DNA from: Candidatus Gemmiger stercoripullorum
GTDB lineage: Bacteria > Bacillota > Clostridia > Oscillospirales > Ruminococcaceae
Reading direction: 5' to 3'
Assembly: GCA_019119365.1 (NCBI GenBank)
Contig: DWXD01000044.1
Span: forward strand, 1 to 64,000
Length of the DNA stretch: 64,000 bases
The notes under the pieces were generated by a model that worked only from the letters and a program-made list of their open reading frames with translations, was not told the origin of the DNA and did not search any database. The translations under genes were made by a program, and so were the position numbers. Of the stretch, positions 55,392-64,000 are shown one piece after another (the first letter of the stretch is position 1; the number at the start of each line of letters is the position of its first letter).

Positions 55392-56051
55392 ATGCCTGCG
55401 TTTGACGCCGTTTTGTTCGATGTGGACGGAACGCTGCTGCATTCCCGCCCCGGCATCCTGCACACGTTCGCCTATGCGTTCCGGCAAATGGGCCTTGACC
55501 CCGCGGGCATCGACTGTACGCGGTATCTGGGCCCGCCGCTGCGCTGGAGCTTCGCGCAGCACTTTTCAAGCGAGGCGGACGTCGAGCGCGCCGTCGAACA
55601 CTACCGCACGCGCTATGCGGAGGCCGGCATGCATGAATGCGCGCCGTTCCCCGGCGTCAGGGCGATGCTGGCGGCGCTGCGCGCGGCGGGGGTGTTCCTG
55701 GCCACCGCCACCTGCAAGCCGGTCGACGTCGTGCGCCCGATTTTGGCCGAACAGGGCCTTGCGCCGTATTTTGATCTCATCGGCGGCGCAAGCATGGACG
55801 CGAGCGTGGACACCAAGGCCGCCGTCATCCGGCAGGACCTGGCCGATGCGCGCCTTGCCGGCAGGCGGGTGCTCATGGTCGGCGACCGGCAGGACGACCT
55901 GCAGGGCGCGGCCGCCTGCGGCCTGCCCGCCGCCGGGGTGCTGTACGGCTACGGCAGCCGGGCGGAGCTGGAAGCCTGCCGCCCGCTTTTCCTGGCAGAG
56001 GACTGCGAAGAACTGACCCGCCGTATCCTGCAAGGGGACACGGCGCGATAG
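55392..56051 (+). CDS. HAD phosphatase, phosphoglycolate phosphatase-like
   Basis: 219 residues. Motif I is LFDVDGTLLHSRPGILHTF, motif II ATATCKP, lysine region ASVDTKAAVI, and motif IV MVGDRQDDLQGAAACG. A four-helix cap (about 18-90) places it near Gph/YqaB-like enzymes. The substrate is unknown. AAAGGGGAGGGG precedes the ATG. Confidence 0.9.
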   Translation: MPAFDAVLFDVDGTLLHSRPGILHTFAYAFRQMGLDPAGIDCTRYLGPPLRWSFAQHFSSEADVERAVEHYRTRYAEAGMHECAPFPGVRAMLAALRAAGVFLATATCKPVDVVRPILAEQGLAPYFDLIGGASMDASVDTKAAVIRQDLADARLAGRRVLMVGDRQDDLQGAAACGLPAAGVLYGYGSRAELEACRPLFLAEDCEELTRRILQGDTAR

Positions 56052-56076
56052 AAACAAACGGAGGGATACCCAAGCT

Positions 56077-57759
56077 ATGAGCCGCCACAATTCCCGTATG
56101 GGCTCGTTCAGCCCCACCCAGCGCCGCGCCTGTATCGTGCTTGTTCTGTGCGTGCTGGCCGTCATCCTCAGCGCCGTGTTCTCCTGGGGGCTGCTGCCTG
56201 GTCTGCTCGGCCGCGGCGGCGGCCGGACCGGCGACTATGACCCGGACCAGTACCCTGTCGATACCACGCTGGGCAGCGTTCTGCCCGCCTCTGCCGCCGA
56301 CGGCAGCTACCTGTCCTCGACCGTGTTCGTGGGCGGGCCGTATACAGACTCTCTGTACACCACCGGCCAGATCACGCTGGACCAGTACCTGGGCGCCGAC
56401 GGCCTGACCATCGGCGATATCCTGCAGCGCTCCTGCATCAGCTTTGCCCAGGACTCGAACACCTATACCGTGCCCCAGGCGCTTGCCAAAATGAAGCCCC
56501 GCCGCGCCATCATCACGCTGGGCGGCGCCGATTTGGACGGCGCGACCGTCGACAGCTTCATCATGGACTACCGCAACGTGCTGCGCTCGCTTTCGACCGC
56601 CTACTCTTACTGCGATCTGATCGTCAACGCGCTGCCGCCGGTGGCGGAAACCAGCGAGGGCGCCGCTGCGCGCCAGACGCTGATCGACCAGATCAACCAG
56701 CAGCTGGCGATCGTCTGCAACGAGGACGGCTACAAGTTCCTCAACAGCGCCGAGGTCCTCAAGGCGGACACCGGCTTTGCCGACCCGACCTATTTTGAGG
56801 GCAACGGCTACAACGCCTCCGGCGCACGCACGGTGCTCGACTACGCCGCGGCCCACGCCTGGCAGTCGGACGACCGCCGCCCCGATACCAACGACATCCC
56901 CGTGCGCGCCCAGCAGCCCGCCGCCGCGCCCACAGCCGGGCCGACGCCGTCGGCCACGCCGGGCAAGTTCACCGCCAGCTACGAGGTCGAGGACCCCGAC
57001 ACGGGCTCGCTCAAGAGCGGCGACAAGAGCGGCGTTTCGGAGCTTTCGTTCGAGGATGTGGAGCCCGGCGAGCCGATCTCGGTCACAGCCGTCCCGGCCG
57101 AAGGTTATGAGTTCTACCAGTGGAGCGACAACCAGACCAGCGCCACCCGCTACGACATCGTCACGCGCGATATCTCAGTCACGGCGATGTTCAACAAAAA
57201 GGTCACCGTTGTTCTGACCATCAACGAGGGCGACCGGAACATCCGCCTCGGCGAGAGCGTCGTCTTCCACTCCACCCTCAAGGTCGACGATAAGGACGGC
57301 AACACCGACAACGTCCAGTGGGCCGTCAACGGCGACCTTGTCCGCAACGGCTACAGCTTTGAGTTCAAGCCCGAGGCCGAAGGCACCTACACCATCCGCG
57401 CGGGCATCGAGATCGAGGGCGTCTACGCCTCGCAGGAGGTCACGGTCACGGTCGAAAAACCGGCCACCAGCATCTCGATCAGCGGCTCGGATTCGATCCG
57501 CGCCGGGGAGTCTGTCACCCTCACCGCCAAAGTGGAGAACGGCTCCGGCGATACGACCTGGTCCTGCGAGCAGCTGCCCGGCTGGTCCGCCACCGGCTCT
57601 ACGGCGCAGTTCAGCGCCGACTCGGTGGGCCGCTACTACATCAAGGCGACGAACAACGGCGCCAGCAGCGAATTTGAGCTCAATGTCGAGGCCGCCCCGA
57701 CGCCGGAGCCGGACCGCGGCGACGAGCACAAGGACGACAACGACGACGAAGAAGATTGA
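56077..57759 (+). CDS. Exported SGNH-like protein with InlB-type repeat and Ig-like domains
   Basis: 560 residues. One N-terminal membrane helix (about 18-40) anchors an outer part. Residues about 55-270 follow the pattern of GDSL/SGNH hydrolases (TVFVGGPYTDSLYTTGQI, KMKPRRAIITLGGADLDG, IVNALPPV, AHAW). However, the GDS block reads GGP, the Asn block reads GGAD, and the C-terminal Asp-x-x-His block reads GNGYNASG. The Ser/Asp/His catalytic residues thus appear lost. A Pro/Thr linker follows, then a divergent InlB B-repeat-like domain (VPAEGYEFYQWSDNQTSATR), two Ig-like domains (about 375-545) and an acidic tail. It may bind glycans or polymers rather than cleave them (inference). Confidence 0.78.
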   Translation: MSRHNSRMGSFSPTQRRACIVLVLCVLAVILSAVFSWGLLPGLLGRGGGRTGDYDPDQYPVDTTLGSVLPASAADGSYLSSTVFVGGPYTDSLYTTGQITLDQYLGADGLTIGDILQRSCISFAQDSNTYTVPQALAKMKPRRAIITLGGADLDGATVDSFIMDYRNVLRSLSTAYSYCDLIVNALPPVAETSEGAAARQTLIDQINQQLAIVCNEDGYKFLNSAEVLKADTGFADPTYFEGNGYNASGARTVLDYAAAHAWQSDDRRPDTNDIPVRAQQPAAAPTAGPTPSATPGKFTASYEVEDPDTGSLKSGDKSGVSELSFEDVEPGEPISVTAVPAEGYEFYQWSDNQTSATRYDIVTRDISVTAMFNKKVTVVLTINEGDRNIRLGESVVFHSTLKVDDKDGNTDNVQWAVNGDLVRNGYSFEFKPEAEGTYTIRAGIEIEGVYASQEVTVTVEKPATSISISGSDSIRAGESVTLTAKVENGSGDTTWSCEQLPGWSATGSTAQFSADSVGRYYIKATNNGASSEFELNVEAAPTPEPDRGDEHKDDNDDEED

Positions 57760-57777
57760 TCCCAACAGGAGCAGACC

Positions 57778-58524
57778 ATGGCATACTATACCTGTCTTTT
57801 GCTCGATGCAGACAACACGCTGCTCGATTTTGACGCGGCCGAGCGCAAGGCGCTGGCCGACACCCTCATCCATTACGACCTGCCCCACGACGAAGCGGCG
57901 CTCGACACCTATCACCAGGTCAACCGCCGCCTGTGGGACAGCCTGGCCAAAGGCGAGCTCAACAAAAACCGGCTGTTTGCCATCCGTTTCGGCCAGTACC
58001 TCAAGGCGATGGGCCTGCCGGATAACGGCAAAGGCCGCGAAATGAACGAATTTTACGAAGACCTGCTTTCGACCCACGCCGACCTTTTGCCCGGCGCGCT
58101 GACCGCGCTGGACGAACTGGCCGAAGTCGCCACGCTGGCCATCGTCTCCAACGGCGCGTACAAGGTGCAGAGCGCCCGCATCGCCGATTCCGGCATCGCC
58201 CGCTTTATGGACGGCGTCTATATCTCGGAAAAGGTCGGGGCCTCCAAGCCGTCGGCCCGCATCTTCGACGCCGCGCTGCGCGACCTTGGCGTCAACGACC
58301 GCAGCCGCGTGCTCGTCGTCGGCGACGATCTGCTCGCCGACATCCGCGGCGGCCAGAGCGCCGGGCTGGACACCTGCTGGGTCAACTTTGACGGCCGCGA
58401 AAACGAAAGCGGTGTGGAACCCAAATATACGATCGGCTCCTACGAGGCGCTGTACCACATCGTCATGGAGCCCGAAGAACTTGAAAATCTTGGCGCCCGC
58501 AACCGCCGCCACCGCAACGATTGA
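57778..58524 (+). CDS. YjjG-family HAD 5'-nucleotidase
   Basis: 248 residues of the YjjG/YfnB group: motif I LLLDADNTLLDFDAAE, motif II IVSNGAY, KVGASKPSARIFDAAL (lysine motif) and motif IV VVGDDLLADIRGGQSAG. The family dephosphorylates nucleoside monophosphates, including non-canonical ones. It lies 18 bp after the exported protein gene, behind AGGAGC. Confidence 0.9.
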   Translation: MAYYTCLLLDADNTLLDFDAAERKALADTLIHYDLPHDEAALDTYHQVNRRLWDSLAKGELNKNRLFAIRFGQYLKAMGLPDNGKGREMNEFYEDLLSTHADLLPGALTALDELAEVATLAIVSNGAYKVQSARIADSGIARFMDGVYISEKVGASKPSARIFDAALRDLGVNDRSRVLVVGDDLLADIRGGQSAGLDTCWVNFDGRENESGVEPKYTIGSYEALYHIVMEPEELENLGARNRRHRND

Positions 58525-58528
58525 CGCG

Positions 58529-58561
58529 ATGCCGCTGCCGCCCCGGGCAGCGGCATTTTTG
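58529..58561 (+). terminator. Intrinsic terminator after the YjjG-type gene
   Basis: ATGCCGCTGCC-N6-GGCAGCGGCAT followed by TTTTT; a perfect 11-bp stem. Confidence 0.82.
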
Positions 58562-58602
58562 GCGCGGGCGCATCCAACGAAACAACGAAAGGTTTGAATA
58601 CC

Positions 58603-60501
58603 ATGCTGATCGAACTGCAGGACCTTGGCCGCAGCTTTGGCGAGCGCGAGGTCCTGGCCGGTGTGACGGCCAACGTGGAAAAAGGCGACCGCATCGGCAT
58701 CATCGGTGCCAACGGCACCGGCAAGACCACGCTGCTGCGCATCCTGTGCGGCGAACTTGCGCCGGATACGGGCACGGCCGCTTTCGCCCGCGGCGTCACC
58801 TGCGGCTACCTGGAACAGACCGGCCGCCTGGAGCCGGGCCGCGATATCTACGACACGATGCGCCAGGCGTTCTCCCCGGCGCTGGCCGCCATGCAGCAGC
58901 AGGAATCGCTGCAAAAGCAGCTCGCCCACGCCGCGCCGGACCAGATCCCCGCCATCGAGGAACAGATCGCCCGCTGTATCGCCGTCATTGACGCGATGGA
59001 CGCCTACAACATGGACACCCAGATCCGCAAGGTGCTCAACGGCATGGGCTTCCCGGAAAACACCTGGGAGAAAAAGGCCGGCGTGCTTTCGGGCGGGGAA
59101 CAGACCCGCCTGCGCCTGGCGCGCCTGCTGCTCGAGCGCCCCGACGTGCTGATTCTGGACGAACCCACCAACCACCTGGACCTGACCACGATGGATTGGC
59201 TGGAAACTTATCTCAAGGCCTACCGCGGCGCGGTGCTTGTCGTCAGCCACGACCGCTATTTTCTCGACGCCGTCTGCACCCGCATCTGGGAGCTGGCGGG
59301 CAAGACCATCGTGACCTACAAGGGCAACTATTCGGCGTACCTGCCCCAGCGCGAAGCCGCCGACGAACGCCAGCAGAAGTTGCACGACGCCGCCGTCGAA
59401 AAGGCCGCCAAGCTGCAGGATTACATCGACCGCAACCTTGTGCGCGCCTCCACGACCAAAATGGCCCAGAGCCGCCGCAAGCAGCTGGAAAAGCTCGAGA
59501 TCGTCGACGCGCCCGAGCGCCCCGGCCGCGGGCTCAATTTCCGCTTTGAATACGACATCGAGCCGTATGAGGAGCTCGTCATCATGAAGGGCCTGACCAT
59601 CCGCATCGGCGAGCGCACGCTGCTGGAACCGCTGGATTACACGGTCCGCCGCGGCGACAAGCTCGTCATTGCCGGGCCCAACGGCACGGGCAAATCGACG
59701 CTTTTGCAGGTGCTGGACGGCAAGCGCCGCCCCTCCGGCGGCATGGTGCGCCTGGGCTCCGGGGCCAAGGCGGGCGTTTTCACCCAGCAGCAGGCGCGCC
59801 GCGCCGGCCGCGTCATCGACGCGATCTGGAACCAGTACCCGCGCTTTACCGAGCTCGAAGTCCGCAGCCACCTGGCCCGCTTCGGCTACCGCGGCGAGGA
59901 AGTCTTCAAGGACTGCGCGACGCTGTCCGGCGGCGAGGCCGCCCGCCTGCGCTTTGCCGAGCTCGCGCTCGAACGCCCGAACCTGATGTTTCTGGACGAG
60001 CCGACCAACCACCTCGACATCTATATGCGCGAAAGCCTGACCCAGGCGCTGGCCGCCTACACCGGCACGCTGCTGCTCGTCACCCACGACCGCTACCTGA
60101 TGCAGACGCTCGGCTGCCCGATCCTCTACCTTGAAGACGGCAAAGCGACGTTCTACCGTGATTTTGCCGCCCTGCATGCGCAGGACACTGCCCCGGCCGC
60201 CCCGCGCGCCGCCGCGCCGAAGGATGCCCCGGCGCGCGGCGGCTACGGCAAGGAGCAGCGCCGCCGCCGCGCCGAGCTGCGCGCCCGCATCAAGGCACTG
60301 GAGGACGAGATCGAGGACCTCGGCGCGCACATCGTTGAACTGGAAAACGAGCTGAACGACCCGCAGGTCCTGCGCGACCATCTGCTCGTACGCGATAAAT
60401 GCGACGAACTGGACGACGCGCGCTTCCACCAGCAGGAAAAATTTGACGAGTGGGAACGCCTGAGCGAGGAGCAGGAACGCCTGGAAGCCGAGGACGCCTG
60501 A
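58603..60501 (+). CDS. ABC-F family ATPase
   Basis: Soluble protein with two ABC modules and no membrane part; ABC-F proteins act on the ribosome. 632 residues. Walker A motifs are GANGTGKTTLLR and GPNGTGKSTLLQ, signatures LSGGEQTRLRLA and LSGGEAARLRFA, and both have DEPTNHLD. The inter-domain P-site tRNA interaction linker (KLHDAAVEKAAKLQDYID...MAQSRRKQLEKL) is present. A C-terminal coiled coil (about 555-630) puts it near the Uup/YdiF type. Target-protection resistance cannot be claimed. AAAGG favours the ATG at 58603 over the track's TTG at 58594. Confidence 0.9.
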   Translation: MLIELQDLGRSFGEREVLAGVTANVEKGDRIGIIGANGTGKTTLLRILCGELAPDTGTAAFARGVTCGYLEQTGRLEPGRDIYDTMRQAFSPALAAMQQQESLQKQLAHAAPDQIPAIEEQIARCIAVIDAMDAYNMDTQIRKVLNGMGFPENTWEKKAGVLSGGEQTRLRLARLLLERPDVLILDEPTNHLDLTTMDWLETYLKAYRGAVLVVSHDRYFLDAVCTRIWELAGKTIVTYKGNYSAYLPQREAADERQQKLHDAAVEKAAKLQDYIDRNLVRASTTKMAQSRRKQLEKLEIVDAPERPGRGLNFRFEYDIEPYEELVIMKGLTIRIGERTLLEPLDYTVRRGDKLVIAGPNGTGKSTLLQVLDGKRRPSGGMVRLGSGAKAGVFTQQQARRAGRVIDAIWNQYPRFTELEVRSHLARFGYRGEEVFKDCATLSGGEAARLRFAELALERPNLMFLDEPTNHLDIYMRESLTQALAAYTGTLLLVTHDRYLMQTLGCPILYLEDGKATFYRDFAALHAQDTAPAAPRAAAPKDAPARGGYGKEQRRRRAELRARIKALEDEIEDLGAHIVELENELNDPQVLRDHLLVRDKCDELDDARFHQQEKFDEWERLSEEQERLEAEDA

Positions 60502-60521
60502 TACTTTTACGCAACTGTAAC

Positions 60522-60549
60522 TTGCTTTCTGGTCAAAACGCGGTATACT
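60522..60549 (+). promoter_or_regulatory. Promoter of the polysaccharide gene cluster
   Basis: TTGCTT, 16 nt, TATACT (60544-60549), about 70 nt before the first gene. Confidence 0.65.
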
Positions 60550-60620
60550 AATTTTAAAAATGCCGTAAACTGTGCCCAAAACGCGGCGCTGCGCCGCAAA
60601 ACTGCGAACGGGGAACCGAG

Positions 60621-61385
60621 TTGGAAACGAAGATCATCATCGCTACGCATAAGCCTTACTGGATACCGGACGATCCCATGTATCTGCCGGTACAGATGGG
60701 GCATGCCATCCACCCGGATATCGGCTATACCGGCGACGATACCGGCGAGAACATCTCCGACCGCAACTGGAATTTCTGCGAGCTGACCGGGCTGTACTGG
60801 GCCTGGAAAAACATCGAGGCCGATTACATCGGCCTTGTGCACTACCGGCGCTACTTTGCCAGCCGGGCCAACCGCTTTGCGCCCAAGCGCCAGCGCGTCA
60901 TCCGGCACGAGGAGCTCGACCAAATCCTCGCCACCACCAACGTGATCCTGCCGCAGGAGCGCCACTATTACATCGAGACCAACTACACCCAGTACATCCA
61001 CGCCCACCACAAGCAGGACCTCGTGGTCACGCGGGCCATCATTGCGCGCAAATGCCCGGAGTATCTGCCCGCCTACGACCTCTACATGTCCAAGACCCAC
61101 GGCCACCACTTCAACATGTTTGTGATGAAGCGGGAACTGCTGGATCACTACTGCACCTGGCTGTTCGATATCCTGTTCGAGCTCGAGCGCGAACTGGACA
61201 TCTCCCACTATTCGGTCAACGACAAGCGGGTGTTCGGCTTTGTCAGCGAGCGCCTGCTCGACGCCTGGCTCAGCACCAACAACATCTCTTACGAGGAACT
61301 CGCCGTGCTCTACATGGAGCCGCAGCACTGGCTGCGCAAGGGCAGCGCCTTTGTGTGGCGCAAGCTGTTCCCCAAAAAGGACTGA
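60621..61385 (+). CDS. DUF4422 glycosyltransferase-like protein
   Basis: 254 residues of the DUF4422 family found in capsule and exopolysaccharide clusters. Diagnostic blocks are IIIATHKPYWIPDDPMYLPV, NFCELTGLYWAWKNIEADYIGLVHYRRYF, and HFNMFVMKRELLDHYC. Such proteins are thought to transfer sugars to lipid-linked intermediates. The TTG start at 60621 follows a weak GGGGA site. First gene of a rightward cluster that continues past the window. Confidence 0.88.
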   Translation: METKIIIATHKPYWIPDDPMYLPVQMGHAIHPDIGYTGDDTGENISDRNWNFCELTGLYWAWKNIEADYIGLVHYRRYFASRANRFAPKRQRVIRHEELDQILATTNVILPQERHYYIETNYTQYIHAHHKQDLVVTRAIIARKCPEYLPAYDLYMSKTHGHHFNMFVMKRELLDHYCTWLFDILFELERELDISHYSVNDKRVFGFVSERLLDAWLSTNNISYEELAVLYMEPQHWLRKGSAFVWRKLFPKKD

Positions 61386-61391
61386 ACGAAC

Positions 61392-62312
61392 GTGCAAACG
61401 CAACGCATCGCCGCCGTCGTCGTCACCTACAACCGGCTGCCGCTGCTGCGCCGCTGCCTGGCGGCGCTGGCCGCCTGCCGCGCGGCGTGCCCGGGCGCGG
61501 CGCTGGATATCTGGGTCGTGGACAACGCCAGCACCGACGGCACCGCCGCGGCGCTGGCCGCCTGGCAGGACCCCGGCCTGCATTACCGCAACACCGGGCG
61601 CAACCTGGGCGGGGCGGGGGGCTTTGCCTGGGGCCTGCGCGCCGCCGCGGCCGAAGCCTATGACTTTTACTGGATCATGGACGACGACACGCTGCCCGAA
61701 CCCGGCGCGCTGGCCGCGCTGCTGGCGGCCCACGCCGGGCTGGGCGGCCGGTACGGCTGGCTTTCCTCCCGCGCGCTCACGCCGCAGGGCTGCGACCAGC
61801 CCATGAACCGCCAGCGCCGCACGCCCTACCGCGACATCGCCGGGTACGGCGAAGCGCTCGTGCCCTCGGTCATGGCGAGCTTTGTCTCGCTGTTTGTGCC
61901 GGGGGACGTTGTGCAGGAATACGGCGTGCCCATCGCCGAATTCTTCATCTGGTCCGACGATTGGGAGTATACCCGCCGCATCTCCCGCGCGCTGCCCTGC
62001 TACACCGTCCCGGCCAGCCGCGTCGTCCACGCAATGCAGAACACAGCGCCCTGCAACATCGCTCTCGACGTGCCCGCCCGCTGGGAGCGGTACCGCTATT
62101 TTTACCGCAACGACGTCTATCTCTACCGGCGCGAAGGCCCGGCCGGGTGGCTGTGGCTGCTTTGCAAGGACCTCTGGCACAGCGCCCAGGTGCTTGTGCG
62201 CCCCGGCGCGCGCAAAGCCTACCGCCTGGGCATCATCTGGGGCGGTTTTGCCGCCGGGGTCCGCTTTGCCCCGCCCGTGCCCGCGCTGGCGCCGCCATCG
62301 GAACCGCAATGA
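61392..62312 (+). CDS. Family 2 glycosyltransferase, GlfT2-like
   Basis: 306 residues. The GT-A fold starts AAVVVTYNRLPLLRRCLAAL, with WVVDNASTDGT, NLGGAGGFAWGLR and the metal-binding IMDDDTLPEPG. The FFIWSDDWEYTRRI block, with Asp/Trp, is typical of galactofuranosyltransferase-like GT2 enzymes. The start is GTG at 61392, 6 bp after the previous stop. It overlaps the next gene by 4 bp (ATGA). Confidence 0.9.
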   Translation: MQTQRIAAVVVTYNRLPLLRRCLAALAACRAACPGAALDIWVVDNASTDGTAAALAAWQDPGLHYRNTGRNLGGAGGFAWGLRAAAAEAYDFYWIMDDDTLPEPGALAALLAAHAGLGGRYGWLSSRALTPQGCDQPMNRQRRTPYRDIAGYGEALVPSVMASFVSLFVPGDVVQEYGVPIAEFFIWSDDWEYTRRISRALPCYTVPASRVVHAMQNTAPCNIALDVPARWERYRYFYRNDVYLYRREGPAGWLWLLCKDLWHSAQVLVRPGARKAYRLGIIWGGFAAGVRFAPPVPALAPPSEPQ

Positions 62313-64000
62313 AAAAACAACGTCTCCTCAACATCCTTTCGCAGACCGCCGGTCCCTGCCGGGCGGTCGCTTTTGATGTGTTCGATACGCTTTTGTTCCG
62401 GGATACGGCCTGCCCGTCCGATGTGTTCCGCTTGATGGAGCGCACGGGCGAAGCCGCGCCCGGCTTTGCGCAGCGCCGCTTGGACGCCGAGGCCGCCGCC
62501 CGCCGCCCGCATGCGGAAGTAACGCTCGCCGAAATTTACGCGCAGCCCGCGCTGCAGGGGGCTGCCCCGACCGCCGAGTGCGCGGCCGAGTTGCGGGCCG
62601 TGCATGCCGACGCCGCCCTGCTGGCCGCGGCGCGCGCGTGCAAGGCGCGCGGCCTGGCCGTCTATGTCGTGTCCGACATGTACCTGCCCGAAACGCAGGT
62701 CACGGCCATGCTGCGCCGCTGCGGCTTCGATTTCCTCGACGGCGTCTTCGTCTCCTCGGAATATGGCGTGCAGAAGCGCAGCGGGCGGCTGTTCCGGCTG
62801 TTCCTGCAAAAGACCGGCCTCAACCCGCGGCAGGTGCTGTTTGTCGGCAACGACCGCCGGGCCGACGCCCTCGGCGCGGCGCTGGCGGGCATCCGCTGCC
62901 TGCTGGTCCCGCCGCCCGCCGCCCCGGCTTATTACGCGCCGCCGCAAAACCCGGAACAGGGCGCGCTGCGGGCGTTTGTGCAGAACCGCCCAAACGCGGG
63001 CGGCCCGGCCGCCCGGGTCGGTTTCGGCCTGCTGGGGCCGCTGCTGGCGGGGTTCGCCGCCTGGCTGCGCCAGCAAAAAGAACGCCATCCCGGCGCGCGG
63101 CTTGTGTTCCTTGCGCGCGATATGGACCTTGTGCGCCGCCTGTACGCGCAGGCGGCCCCGGGCGAAGAAACCGGCTACCTGCGCGTTTCGCGGCGCAGCC
63201 TCTGCCCGGCGCTTTTGCAGCGCCCGCTGGGCGAAGCGGCGCTCGACCTTCTGGCCGACGCGCTGCCCCGCCAGCGGCTGACCGCCGCGCAGGCGCTCGG
63301 CTATCTTGGCTTTGCGCCGGGCACGGCGCTGCCCGGCATGGCGGATACCGCAGCGGTCGACCTGCGCACCCGCCCGCTGCCCGCCGCCACGCGGGACTTC
63401 CTGCGCGCCGCGGCGGCGCTGGGCAAAGGCCCGGCCGGGCAGGAGGTCCGCCGCCAGGCGCAGCTTGTGCGCCGCTATCTGGCGGAGCAGGGCGTCGGCC
63501 GCGGACCGCTGCTGCTTGTCGATATCGGCAGCGGCGGCACGACCCAGCGCATTCTGGAAGAACTCACCGGCTGCGCGCTGCACGGGCTCTACCTTGCCTG
63601 CGATGCGCGCCTGCACCGGCATCTGCCGCCGGAGCGCGCGCAGGCGTTCCTGTTCGGCGGCCAGCCCGCGCCGCTGTGGTACTGGGCGGGCCAGCCGATG
63701 CTGGAGCGGCTGATCTCCGAACCCTGCGCCCCCACCGCCCGCTACGCCCAGACCCCGGCGGGCGTGCAGCCGCAGGCGGGGGAAACGGCGGACGCCGCCG
63801 CGGCCGATGCGCCGCAGCGCCGCATCATTGAAGCCGCGCGCCGCGGCGCGCTGGATTTCGCGGCCGCCTGGCGCGCCGGGGCCTGGGGCGCGCTGCCGCC
63901 GCCCGCAGACTATGCGGCCGAAGCGCTGCTGCGCCTGATCCGCGACCCGCAAACGGCGGAGGCCGACGTCCTCGGGGACCTGACCGTCGAGGACGGCGGC
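62309..64000 (+). CDS. HAD-like protein of polysaccharide cluster (COG5610-like), incomplete
   Basis: Missing from the track because it has no stop inside the window; the long minus-strand ORF there (62219-63952) is its shadow. From the ATG at 62309 the frame stays open for 564 codons. Visible features are FDVFDTLLFRDTACPSDVF (HAD motif I), VYVVSDMYLPETQV (motif II), and SEYGVQKRSGRLF and VLFVGNDRRADALGAALAG (motif IV). After about residue 245 comes a second region with VFLARDMDLVRRLYAQA and LLVDIGSGGTTQRILEEL. This two-part layout matches predicted HAD hydrolases (COG5610) in surface-polysaccharide clusters. The C-terminus lies beyond the window. Confidence 0.85.
   Translation, partial: MKKQRLLNILSQTAGPCRAVAFDVFDTLLFRDTACPSDVFRLMERTGEAAPGFAQRRLDAEAAARRPHAEVTLAEIYAQPALQGAAPTAECAAELRAVHADAALLAAARACKARGLAVYVVSDMYLPETQVTAMLRRCGFDFLDGVFVSSEYGVQKRSGRLFRLFLQKTGLNPRQVLFVGNDRRADALGAALAGIRCLLVPPPAAPAYYAPPQNPEQGALRAFVQNRPNAGGPAARVGFGLLGPLLAGFAAWLRQQKERHPGARLVFLARDMDLVRRLYAQAAPGEETGYLRVSRRSLCPALLQRPLGEAALDLLADALPRQRLTAAQALGYLGFAPGTALPGMADTAAVDLRTRPLPAATRDFLRAAAALGKGPAGQEVRRQAQLVRRYLAEQGVGRGPLLLVDIGSGGTTQRILEELTGCALHGLYLACDARLHRHLPPERAQAFLFGGQPAPLWYWAGQPMLERLISEPCAPTARYAQTPAGVQPQAGETADAAAADAPQRRIIEAARRGALDFAAAWRAGAWGALPPPADYAAEALLRLIRDPQTAEADVLGDLTVEDGG

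Noticed and set aside
58603-60501. Antibiotic-resistance ABC-F call
   Set aside because: The C-terminal coiled coil and domain pattern fit housekeeping Uup/YdiF-type proteins; nothing indicates a resistance subtype.
57175-60579. 1134-residue minus-strand ORF
   Set aside because: Mirror of the exported protein, HAD and ABC-F genes; no recognisable domain and typical antisense composition.
62219-63952. 577-residue minus-strand ORF at the right edge
   Set aside because: Opposite the open plus-strand HAD-like gene, which has clear motifs in frame.

Overview
The window is about 64 kb of GC-rich bacterial chromosome with core Firmicutes content: DivIVA, SepF, YlmH, long-form HPF, RNase J, GdpP, a YlbF/YmcA-type protein and MutS/MutL with an endonuclease-type MutL. 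Promoters are sigma-A like (TTGACA-17-TATAAT), ribosome binding sites are strong GGAGG types, and GTG/TTG starts are common. High GC plus this gene set suggests a clostridial gut commensal of the Oscillospiraceae/Ruminococcaceae type (Faecalibacterium/Gemmiger/Subdoligranulum-like). That placement is inference. No rRNA, tRNA, CRISPR array, prophage or transposase was seen.

Layout. (1) 1-5.9 kb: the tail of an unrecognised gene meets a leftward block: mnmA, a broken cardiolipin synthase, a three-gene ABC-2 exporter whose ATPase carries a one-base frameshift, and rnhA. (2) 6-17.4 kb: a rightward housekeeping run from a consensus promoter: RNase J, gdpP, rplI, dnaB, tilS, hpt, ftsH and a zinc-ribbon tail-anchored protein. 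(3) 17.5-23.6 kb: a self-contained Ytr-like operon: GntR/YtrA-type repressor, two membrane proteins each followed by an exported protein, an ABC ATPase and a 72-residue lone winged-helix protein. This is the best candidate for a little-described system. (4) 23.6-28.4 kb: REP-like palindromes, an RluA-family pseudouridine synthase, radC, hpf, recQ. (5) 28.5-35.8 kb: uvrB-uvrA, miaB, a small membrane protein and a YmcA/YlbF-type protein with a Cys-rich tail. (6) 35.75-39.65 kb: two inverted copies of a MITE-like repeat bracket a short AT-rich insert (decapitated TfoX_N-type gene, NUDIX hydrolase) and mutS. (7) 39.7-51.5 kb: mutL-miaA, a HlyD-like protein, then the division-linked cluster sepF-ylmH-divIVA-ileS-lspA-rluD and a Cof-type HAD phosphatase. 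(8) 51.5-55.2 kb: a PTS EIIA protein and a TrpXYZ-type ABC importer. (9) 55.3-60.5 kb: two HAD phosphatases, an exported SGNH-like/InlB-repeat protein with a degenerate active site, and an ABC-F protein. (10) 60.6-64 kb: start of a polysaccharide operon (DUF4422 protein, family 2 glycosyltransferase, COG5610-like HAD protein running off the window; the ORF track misses the last).

Themes: DNA repair is concentrated between 25 and 42 kb (RadC, RecQ, UvrB, UvrA, NUDIX, MutS, MutL), and tRNA/rRNA modification enzymes recur (MnmA, TilS, MiaB, MiaA, two RluA-family enzymes). Two genes in the first 5.4 kb are disrupted, which could be real decay or assembly error.
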